Origin: Symbiodinium natans
Taxonomy: Eukaryota > Sar > Dinophyceae > Suessiales > Symbiodiniaceae
Assembly (NCBI GenBank): GCA_905221605.1
Contig: CAJNDS010002080.1
Coordinates: forward strand, 855,001 to 919,000
Direction: 5' to 3'
DNA length: 64,000 nt
Part shown: positions 57,240 through 64,000 of the stretch, one piece after another
How the letters are laid out: the number at the start of each line of letters is the position of its first letter
Numbering within the stretch: position 1 is the stretch's first letter
Notes under the pieces: generated by a model
Database searches by the model: none
Told to the model about the DNA's origin: nothing
What the model saw: the letters and a program-made list of their open reading frames with translations, nothing else
Made by a program: the position numbers and the translations under genes

Positions 57240-57540
57240 AATATATAAGAGTACTCTACCAGATACTGGAGGTTTAGGGGGTTTAGGAGGATTTCCGGGG
57301 CTGGGTGTCTTGCTTATGGGCTCCTACATGATCCCCCCTGAACGACCCTGCAAAACGCTCGAAGCACCACATCTCGAAGCCCAAGCCACCCATGAACACC
57401 CGTACATCCTCCAAGCACTCGGGGGTCTAGGGGTGCGGGGGTTCTTGGTGGTGTGGGTCTAGGCTTTATTGGGAGTTTCGGGTTTAGGGTTTAGGGTTCG
57501 TACCGGATGAGGTCTTCGGGCTGTTGGGTCTTTGAAGGGT
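57240..57540. other. Unresolved stretch
   Basis: An open plus-strand frame (57208-57462) starts in a microsatellite and has no splice signal; the minus strand shows a family B-like 'gtgcttggaggatgtacggg'. No call is made. Confidence 0.4.
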
Positions 57541-57544
57541 TGAA

Positions 57545-57615
57545 GGGCTCAGGGCTTTGAAGCGTTTTGGTGGCTTCAGCAAAACCAGGCTTCTTGGCAG
57601 CCGGCCCTTGCGAAG
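57545..57615 (-). CDS. Putative coding exon, basic
   Basis: Acceptor 'gtcatgcaaag', frame LRKGRLPRSLVLLKPPKR then FKALSP. Confidence 0.55.
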
Positions 57616-57880
57616 CTTTGCATGACGATTTTAGGGCTGTAGGGTGTTAGGATTCAAGGGCTTCAGGAATATTTAAGGGCTGTGGGGTTTTTGCATTCAA
57701 AGGCTTTAGGGTTTCAGAGCTTTAGGGCTTTAGGATTCAAGGGCTTTAGGATTTTCAGGCTTTTGGTTTTTAGAGGTTTTCTTAGGATTTTCGGGCTATT
57801 CTAGGGCTTTGGAGTTTTCACCCTAAACCCTAGTACCTAGACCTAAACCCTAGTACCTAAACCCTAAACCACCCTAAACC

Positions 57881-57912
<32 letters not shown>

Positions 57913-57989
57913 AGCCTCAACCCTAAACCCTAAACCCTAAACCCTAAACCCTCAACCCTAAACCCTCCCCTTCCGCCCGTAAACCCTAT

Positions 57990-58065
57990 AGTCTTTGGGG
58001 CTTCGGGTGCTCCGAGCCTCCTCGGGCTCCTCCGGCGTCTCCAATTGCGGAGGGACCACCTGCGC
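57990..58065 (-). CDS. Putative coding exon, acidic
   Basis: Acceptor 'cctcgaagattcag', frame AQVVPPQLETPEEPEEARST then RSPK. CCCTAAA/CCCTCAA blocks lie on both sides. Confidence 0.6.
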
Positions 58066-58103
58066 CTGAATCTTCGAGGCCACAAAAGAAAGCATCGACC
58101 CTC

Positions 58104-58262
58104 AACCCTAAACCCTGAAGCCCCCAAGCCCTAAGCCCTAAGCCCTAAGCCCTAAGCCCTAAACCCTAAACCCTAAACCCTAAACCCTAAACCCTAAACC
58201 CTAAACCCTAAACCCTAAACCCTAAACCCTAAACCCTAAACCCTAAACCCTAAACCCTATCC
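58104..58262. repeat. CCCTAAG then CCCTAAA array
   Basis: About twenty-two units. Confidence 0.95.
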
Positions 58263-58357
58263 TAAACAGTGAAAAAGCCCAGCCTTGCAGCCTAGGAACC
58301 CTGCACTCTGAACCCTAAACCTTGAGCCCTATGAACCCTACGATCAGCCAGTAAGTT

Positions 58358-58580
58358 TACTTGCAGGTTCATGGTACTTACGAGCCAAATCGTAATTGCA
58401 TTTCTAACCCAATTATAACCATATTAGGGTAACTAAGCGGCTTGTAAGTGGGTTATAAGTGCGGTTACCCTAAACCCTAAACCCTAAACCCTAAACCCTA
58501 AACCCTAAACCCTAAACCCTAAACCCTAAACCCTAAGTACAGTTCAGATTGGTTACTAAGTACCACGAACCTTCAAGTAA
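58358..58580. mobile_element. Family B element with CCCTAAA array inside
   Basis: Ends 'acttgcaggttcatggtactta' and 'taagtaccacgaaccttcaagta'. The body is interrupted after 'ataagtgcggtta' by about ten CCCTAAA units (58467-58536) and resumes 'agtacagttcagattggtta', which in the 45030 copy follows without a gap. Confidence 0.85.
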
Positions 58581-58581
58581 G

Positions 58582-58634
58582 GGCGTCAGAATTCGCGGGC
58601 GAGTTGGGGGGTTGGGCGGAACGAAACCTTGGGA
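58582..58634 (-). CDS. Putative coding exon next to family B
   Basis: Acceptor 'gaccccttcag', frame SQGFVPPNPPTRPRILTP, running to the family B end TTACTTGAAGG. Confidence 0.55.
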
Positions 58635-58801
58635 CTGAAGGGGTCTAAACGATCCTTGCTATCGGAAACCCTGGCAAGGGGGCTTAGGGTGTAGGGTTTA
58701 GGGCTTAGGGTTAAGTTTTTTAAGGCTTAGAATTGAGGGTATAGGCATTTTTGGGAAGCCCCCCCCTGTATCGATGCCTATGAACCCCCAAGCTGTTCAT
58801 G

Positions 58802-58855
58802 CTTCTTGTCGCGTGCGCGCTGGGCCTGGGCAGCTACCCGCTGGGCCTCTTCTGC
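58802..58855 (-). CDS. Putative coding exon, coiled coil
   Basis: Acceptor 'cccctaaagcag', frame AEEAQRVAAQAQRARDKK. TTTAGGG right (58860-58900). Confidence 0.65.
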
Positions 58856-59175
58856 CTGCTTTAGGGGGTTCAGGGTTGTGGGTTTAGGGTTTAGGGTTAG
58901 TTTCAGACATGAGTCTCGCCAAACAGTCCTAAAGACAAGTGAGGGACCTGACTAGTTGAGGGGGCTTAAGGGGTTTAGGGCGCTTCGGGGCTTTGGGTTT
59001 AGGAGCGTGCCCTCGAATGTGTGGGCCTAATCGTCCGAGATGGTGCGGAGGCAACCACTGGCCGAAAGCCTTAAACACTGTAGCTAGTCAGCTGGCCAGT
59101 ACGGCTCTGAGCAGGACACGCTAACCCTAAACCCCGAACTCTTGTGAATTCCCTGTGAGTCATGGAGGCGTCAGG

Positions 59176-59320
59176 ATCATCATGGGTAGCTCAAAGTGGG
59201 GCAGCTGAAACTACAGCCTAATATCACTGTGGTCAAGGTAGCTATAATCTCCTACTTACCCTGAAAGCAACCCTAAACCCTAAACCCCTACTCACTTCTA
59301 CCCATGAACCTGCAAGTATC
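59176..59320. mobile_element. Family B-related element
   Basis: 'catgggtagctcaaagtggg' and 'ctacccatgaacctgcaagt' are complementary ends; three CCCTAAA units lie inside (59270-59290). Confidence 0.65.
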
Positions 59321-59324
59321 GACC

Positions 59325-59401
59325 TGTTTTCGGGCGCCCCTGGGGAGGTGCTCTCAAACCACGATTGAGGGGGGTGGAGTGGGATGACGGCTACAGGGAT
59401 A
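59325..59401 (-). CDS. Putative coding exon bounded on both sides by family B ends
   Basis: Minus strand: element end ...CCTCCAAG| then YIPVAVIPLHPPQSWFES and TSPGAPENRS, then |GATACTTGCAGGTTC, the end of the next element. The acceptor AG and a GA donor are both supplied by element termini. Confidence 0.65.
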
Positions 59402-59528
59402 TACTTGGAGGTTCATGGGTACTTATAACCCAATCATAACAGTACATAAGCCCCCAAGCCCCCCCTAAGTAGGTTACAAGTAGGCTTATAATTGGGGTTA
59501 AACGAACACCGCCCATGAACCTTGAAGG
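59402..59528. mobile_element. Family B element
   Basis: 'tacttggaggttcatgggta' to 'cccatgaaccttgaagg', 127 bp, no telomere insert. Confidence 0.85.
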
Positions 59529-59529
59529 G

Positions 59530-59574
59530 GTTGGCTGCCAAGCTCCATAGACTAGGGCTCGCAGGCTTTGTCAG
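59530..59574 (-). CDS. Putative coding exon
   Basis: Acceptor 'tacctgacaaag', frame PASPSLWSLAANPF, ending at the family B end. Confidence 0.5.
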
Positions 59575-59724
59575 GTACTTTCTGGAACTAGAGCTTATGT
59601 GGGGGGTGGCAGGGGGTACTTTCAGGAATTAGTGTTTCTTATTTGGGTTCACAAGGCACCAGTACTGCCATCAAACCCTAAACCCAAACCCCTTAACCTA
59701 CACCCCAAACCCACTTAGCTGTAC

Positions 59725-59761
59725 GGGCCTTGCGCTCATCCTCCCGCGAGCGCCGCAGCGT
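59725..59761 (-). CDS. Putative 37-nt exon, charged helix
   Basis: Acceptor 'cgctttgcag', TLRRSREDERKA, donor GTACAG. Confidence 0.6.
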
Positions 59762-59796
59762 CTGCAAAGCGGTGCGGTTAGGAAGGTTCCTCTAGG

Positions 59797-59935
59797 CTTT
59801 TTTTAGGCTGTAGGCTTTAGGCTGTAGGCTTCAGGCTTCAGGCTTCAGGCTTCAGGCTTCAGGCTTCAGGCTTCAGGCTTCAGGCTTCAGGCTTCAGGCT
59901 TTAGGCGTTTTGGCTTTAGGCTTTAGGCTTTAGGG
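59797..59935. repeat. TTCAGGC / TTTAGGC array
   Basis: About eleven AGGCTTC units flanked by TTTAGGC and TGTAGGC units; seven-base period kept, but G3 has become GGC throughout. Confidence 0.9.
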
Positions 59936-59944
59936 TTTGCAGTT

Positions 59945-60140
59945 TAGCAGTATAAGGGCCTGGTATGAATCCAGCTGCTGTTCTCCAGTGCGGGGAACAT
60001 CCAAGGTGTGGTGAGGAAGGAGCGCGTGGATAAAGGTTCCCTCAGCCAACTGATTACCCCAGCTGTGTTCTCCGACAATCCCAAGGAAGACGTGCTTCGG
60101 CTTGAGGTCCACTCCAAAAATGGCAGGATCGATCTTCACT
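59945..60140 (-). CDS. Putative coding exon, about 65 codons, product unknown
   Basis: Acceptor 'acgttagtgaag' or further upstream; reads IDPAIFGVDLKPKHVFLG, IVGEHSWGNQLAEGTFIH and ALLPHHTLDVPRTGEQQLDS. Good composition; likely real. No family recognised. Confidence 0.65.
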
Positions 60141-60161
60141 AACGTCGCTGCCCTTGTCATG

Positions 60162-60212
60162 TAACCCTAAACCCTAAACCCTAAACCCTAAACCCTAAAC
60201 CCTAAACCCTAA
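60162..60212. repeat. CCCTAAA array
   Basis: Seven perfect units, immediately upstream of the previous exon on the minus strand. Confidence 0.95.
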
Positions 60213-60259
60213 AGACCCAAACACTTGCTGTGAAGCCTACGATCAGCCGTGAGGATTTT

Positions 60260-60328
60260 GGGTTTAGGGCCGGGGTTCATGGGTCGTTGAAAGCACTGCG
60301 ATGAGTGGCCTCAGACACAAGTATAGCT
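60260..60328 (-). CDS. Possible coding exon
   Basis: After 'gagacctatag', frame LYLCLRPLIAVLSTTHEP. Confidence 0.35.
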
Positions 60329-60355
60329 ATAGGTCTCACTACTTATACTTGGAGG

Positions 60356-60480
60356 TTCATGGTGTACTTATAACCCTACTTATAATACCCCTAAAGGGCC
60401 TTATAGGGGTTATCCCACTTATAAGTAGGGTTATAAGTACAGTTATAATTGGTTAATAAGTACCATGAACCTTCAAGTAA
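60356..60480. mobile_element. Family B element, near-identical to 45030-45186
   Basis: Shares the loop 'aatacccctaaagggcctta' and 'taggggttatcccacttata' with the 45 kb copy, base for base over about 100 bp. Confidence 0.9.
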
Positions 60481-60539
60481 CCCTACTTGTAACTAGACCC
60501 ATGAACCTCATAGTAGGGACCCTAAACCCTAGACCCTGT

Positions 60540-60613
60540 TCAAGGTGTTTCGAGGGAACTTCAGTCCACAACATGCAACTGCCGCCCAAGAACCTGAGAC
60601 TCTCACGACGGCG
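60540..60613 (-). CDS. Putative coding exon
   Basis: Acceptor 'cccgtccacag', frame RRRESLRFLGGSCMLWTEV then PSKHLEQ. Confidence 0.65.
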
Positions 60614-60855
60614 CTGTGGACGGGAAAGACTTACTGATTCAAAGGGTTAGGGTTTACGGTGTAGGGTTTAGGGCTTAGGGTTTAGCGTTTAGGGTTTAGG
60701 GTGTAGGATTCAGGGTCTAGGGTTTAGGGTTTAGGGCTAGGGCTTGGGGCTTGGGGCTTATAAGGCTTGGGGCTTAGGGCTTAGGGTTTGGGGCTTGGAT
60801 ATGCCTGCTGATTAAGAGGGCCGTTACTAGGTACTACCCAAGAGGGCAGCCAGAC

Positions 60856-60876
60856 CTCCAGCTCCAGCGTGAGGTC
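60856..60876 (-). CDS. Putative 21-nt micro-exon
   Basis: Acceptor 'caaactcccag', seven codons DLTLELE, donor GAG|GTCTGG. Confidence 0.45.
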
Positions 60877-61259
60877 CTGGGAGTTTGAGGTTTAGGGTTT
60901 AGGGTTTAGAGTAAGGGTTTGGGATCGAAAGTTGGGGTTGCGAGATTTAGGGTTGAGGATTGAGGCTACCCAAATCTCTCTTTTCCCGGCATTTTTTCTG
61001 GGCTGCCTGTGAATTGAGGGTTCTTGGACCCAGAACGGCCCCGCCCCGCCTCCCCCCCCCCCCCCCCAGCCCCAGGGATTTAAGGAGAGGGTTTAGGGTT
61101 TAGGGTTTAGAGTTTAGGGTTTGCCTCATCCTAAACCCCTACACCCACGGCGCCAAAACCCCACCAAAACCCCACTCTTAGCCCCCTCGGCCCTAAGACC
61201 AAGCCCTGAAGATCTCGGCTCAACGGAGAAGAAGCGCGACACCCGGGGACCCGGGCCGC

Positions 61260-61309
61260 AAGCTTATCCTGCGCGTCCTGCACGTGCTGCTGCCACACTT
61301 TCGCCTCGG
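61260..61309 (-). CDS. Putative coding exon, coiled coil
   Basis: Acceptor 'aaatccaaag', frame EAKVWQQHVQDAQDKL, GC donor. Confidence 0.6.
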
Positions 61310-61696
61310 CTTTGGATTTAGGGTTTGGGTTTAGGGCTTAGGGTTTAGGGTTTAGGGTTTAGGGCTTAGGGCTTAGGGTTTAGGGTTTACATGGTTTGGT
61401 TTTGTAGGAAATCCCTCTTCTGGGTCCCTAGTACCTACAGTACCTACTCTTTTGGGGGAAAAAAGGGTGGACAAGGGGGAAGGGGACAGTGGGGTGGGGG
61501 GGGGGTCATAGCAGTTCCGGGTTCTAGCCATACGATTTTGCAGGGCAAGCCCGAAGGCTAAGGGCTGAAACCCATAAAGGCGTGGGAAAAAAAAACAACA
61601 CAGCTTGAATGTGTCACGGGTGAATGTGTCACGGGCAGTCCTCATAAAGAAGTTAGGGTTTAGGGTTTAGGGCTTAGGGTTTAGGGTTTAGGTTTA

Positions 61697-61752
61697 TTGC
61701 AGCGTTGCAAGCAAAATGCACGAAATGCAACTGCTTCTGCAGATGATCCCTT
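61697..61752 (-). CDS. Putative coding exon
   Basis: Acceptor 'ctgtactcgaag', frame DHLQKQLHFVHFACNAAIN. Confidence 0.55.
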
Positions 61753-61839
61753 CGAGTACAGGGGTAAGGGAACCTAAACTTAAACCCTAAAAAATGGAAT
61801 AAGGGCCTACTCCGGGTCCTAGCACAAGGGGACACGTTA
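61753..61839 (-). mobile_element. Family C element as a possible intron
   Basis: Minus strand GTGTCCCCTTGTGC ... 'ttcccttacccctgtactcgaag'. The words 'tactcgaaggg' occur at its 3' edge and again at 61918, a possible duplication. Confidence 0.5.
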
Positions 61840-61935
61840 CATAAGGGACTCCACGAATTGAAAGGCACCGTGTGCTGGCGCCAACTTATTGCCACTTTGG
61901 GTTGGGCTGCTTCGCCCTTCGAGTAACAACCCGGC
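61840..61935 (-). CDS. Putative coding exon
   Basis: Frame KGEAAQPKVAISWRQHTV then PFNSWSPLCN, donor AAC|GTGTCC. Confidence 0.6.
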
Positions 61936-61959
61936 TTAGGCTCTAGGGGATGGTGTGTC

Positions 61960-62110
61960 CCGTTACTTTCCTTAGCTTTGGAATAGACCCTGGAAAAAAG
62001 TATATACTTTTTAGGTAATAAGTAGCAATAATAGGAACCCAGAACAAAAGAAGTATTAAAGTATAGTACTCCAAAGCCCAGTTTCCGATAAGGGTTAAGG
62101 CCCCCCCTGT
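61960..62110. mobile_element. Family G element
   Basis: AT-rich, 'aaagtatatactttttagg' and 'attaaagtatagtactccaa'; a fragment of the latter recurs at 21184. Lies between two exons. Confidence 0.5.
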
Positions 62111-62111
62111 T

Positions 62112-62195
62112 AAGTAGTGATACCATGAAGACTCAACATCCCAGGTTGTGCCTATGAGACAGGACTTTTCTTTCGGAATGCTCGGGTAGCCGGCG
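62112..62195 (-). CDS. Putative coding exon
   Basis: Frame TAGYPSIPKEKSCLIGTTW then DVESSWYHY. Neighbouring frame continues into the element at 61960 and is not used. Confidence 0.6.
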
Positions 62196-62225
62196 GTATG
62201 CAATCTCCCAAAAGAGCCGACACTT

Positions 62226-62305
62226 GCCCTAAACCCTAAACCCTAAACCCTAAACCCTAAACCCTAAACCCTAAACCCTAAACCCTAAACCCTAAACCCT
62301 AAACA
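62226..62305. repeat. CCCTAAA array
   Basis: About eleven perfect units. Confidence 0.95.
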
Positions 62306-62362
62306 CAAACCAAAACACTGATCCATCTGGTAAGGGGTTGTGATGGGGGGTGCTGCTGGCAC

Positions 62363-62418
62363 TCCGGGCCTTCTCGTGCGCCTGGTAATGCTCATCCACC
62401 GCCTCGAAGGTTCGCACT
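62363..62418 (-). CDS. Putative 56-nt exon
   Basis: Acceptor 'ctccatgctcag', frame VRTFEAVDEHYQAHEKAR, donor GGA|GTGCCA. CCCTAAA left, TTTAGGG right (62440-62550). Confidence 0.65.
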
Positions 62419-62549
62419 CTGAGCATGGAGAGAGGAGAGGAGGGTTTAGGGTTTAGGGTTTCGGGTCTAGGGTTTTGGGTTTGGGGTTTAGGGTTTGAGG
62501 TTTAGGGTTGAGGGTTTAGGGTTGAGGGTTTAGGGTTGAGGGTTTAGGG

Positions 62550-62717
62550 TTCAAGGTGTCGGGGTAGTATCAACTAGGGTTTGGGGTTTAGTTCAGAATG
62601 GAAGGGGGAGGGGGCGAATTGGGGTTGGAGCGGGGGGGGCCTAATATAGGGGTATAAGGAAGGACCCCTAGAAGGGAACCTTCAACCTCATTCCGCAAGA
62701 TAACCCACACATCTATA

Positions 62718-62750
<33 letters not shown>

Positions 62751-63410
62751 TATACCTGAGGGCTAAACCTTAAACCCTAAACTTATGTACAATTAAACCT
62801 TAAACCCTAAACCCTAACCCCCAAACCACACCCAGACCACAGGGCGCAGCAGGGGCAGCCGGTCTCTTAAGCCCTCAACCCCAAATCCTCACCCCAACCC
62901 CCCAATCACACCACGGGCCTAAACCTTAAACCCTAAACCCCGAATAAATCCTAAACCTTAAACACTAACCCCTAACCCCGCAACCACACCCACACCAAAG
63001 GGGGGTGCGGGAGCAGGCCCTAAACCTTAAAACCTTCAACCCTAAACCCCAACCCCCCAACTACACCGACACCAGAGGGGGGGGGGGGGGATTCAAGGGA
63101 GGGAGGGGGTGGGATACCATGGGGGCCGGGGGAGGTGGCAGCCCGAGACCATATATTATATAGATATACATACATATATATATATATATATATAAGGTAT
63201 ATATATATATATCTCTCTCTCTCTCTCCCTCCCTACACCTCTAAGAAGCCCTAAAGAACCCCTAAACCCTAAACCCGAAACCCTACACCCCTAAGTCCCC
63301 CTAAGCCTCCCAGGGGGTTCGGCACCCTCCAGCGAGATTTACCCGAAGAAGAGAAGGTCACGGGATGAAAGCCCCCGAAGGTTGCAAACCCTAAAGCTAT
63401 CCTAAACAAA
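62550..63410. other. Microsatellites and degenerate repeats, no exon
   Basis: TA/CTCT microsatellites at 62711-62752 and 63150-63228, C-rich drifted units 62760-63060, G run at 63076-63090. Confidence 0.75.
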
Positions 63411-63417
63411 CAAAAAT

Positions 63418-63612
63418 CCAAACCCTAAACCCTAAACCCTAAACCCTAAACCCTAAACCCTAAACCCTAAACCCTAAACCCTAAACCCTAAACCCTAAAC
63501 CCTAAACCGTAACCCTAAACCCTAAACCCTAAACCCTAAACCCTAAACCCTAAACCCTAAACCCTAAACCCTAAACCCTAAACCCTAAACCCTAAACCCT
63601 AAACCCTAAACC
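63418..63612. repeat. CCCTAAA array
   Basis: About twenty-seven units, one shortened; longest pure CCCTAAA array here. Confidence 0.97.
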
Positions 63613-63659
63613 AACCAACCCCAAAACAAAGCCCCCAAATTTGACCACCGGGCTGGGAC

Positions 63660-63715
63660 CTGTTTCAGCTGCTTTCGCAGCTCCTCGCTTTCACGCGCCT
63701 GGCTCTTTTCGGGAG
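63660..63715 (-). CDS. Putative 56-nt exon, coiled coil
   Basis: Acceptor 'cctcaagcag', frame PEKSQARESEELRKQLKQ, donor CAG|GTCCCA. CCCTAAA left, TTTAGGG right. Clear example of the window's pattern. Confidence 0.7.
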
Positions 63716-64000
63716 CTGCTTGAGGGTTTCGGGTTCAGGGCTAAGGGATGAGGGTTAGGGTATAGGGTTTAGAGTCTGGCTTGTAGGGTTTATGGTCCAG
63801 GGTTTAGGGTTCAGGGTTTAGGGTAAAGGAAGAAGAGCGCTACTGGGCGTCCGAAACCCTAAACCGCTGAACCCTAAACCTCAAACCCCAAAACCCAAAC
63901 CAAACCCCACCCCCAAACCCTAAACCCCCCGCCCTCTCCCCTCAGCCCACTCCAAACCCCAAACCCCCGCCTTTCTGGCAAACCGCAAACCCTCAACCCC

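Noticed and set aside
57208-57462. 84-codon plus-strand frame
   Set aside because: Begins in a CA/TA microsatellite and has no supporting signal.
61674-62126. Single 150-codon minus-strand protein
   Set aside because: The frame crosses a family C and a family G element; the coding-looking parts are better taken as separate exons.

Overview
The window looks like nuclear DNA of a protist with plant-type telomere repeats, most likely a dinoflagellate (Symbiodiniaceae or a relative). Four observations point there. TTTAGGG/CCCTAAA blocks are scattered through nearly the whole window. Almost all credible coding sequence is on the minus strand, as in unidirectional dinoflagellate gene clusters. Exons are mostly very short, and introns use GT, GC and apparently GA donors. 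Introns often coincide with short inverted-repeat 'introner-like' elements. The organism call is inference; no rRNA, tRNA or spliced-leader gene was seen to settle it.

Layout. From 1 to about 38 kb, GC-rich islands of 15-270 bases that read as open frames on the minus strand alternate with telomere-type blocks and short inverted-repeat elements. From 37.6 to 38.5 kb lies a decayed tandem repeat with a simple TTTAGGG array after it. From 41.3 to 39.4 kb (minus strand) lies the one gene whose family can be named: a membrane acyltransferase of the acyltransferase-3 (OafA-like) family, in five exons, with inverted-repeat elements serving as introns. From 42.3 to 43.5 kb there is a low-complexity stretch: a tandem GC-palindrome repeat, about 400 bp of CTTT repeat and a three-copy tandem repeat. 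From 43.6 to 64 kb the exon/telomere-repeat pattern resumes; several of these exons read as coiled coil. Where one gene ends and the next begins could not be determined.

The unusual signal. On the plus strand, small islands are typically preceded by CCCTAAA and followed by TTTAGGG. In minus-strand transcripts an intron would therefore start with TTTAGGG arms and end with complementary CCCTAAA arms just before the acceptor. Other introns are 110-220 bp elements whose terminal inverted repeats hold the splice sites (families A, B, E and others here). In several copies a telomere array sits inside the element. The shared theme is introns with self-complementary ends, made from mobile elements or from telomere-type repeat.

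Limits. Short GC-rich pieces are often open in two or three frames, so single exons are suggestions. Exons supported by an AG acceptor, a plausible donor and an in-frame length are rated higher. Splicing was judged by eye, without transcripts or alignments.
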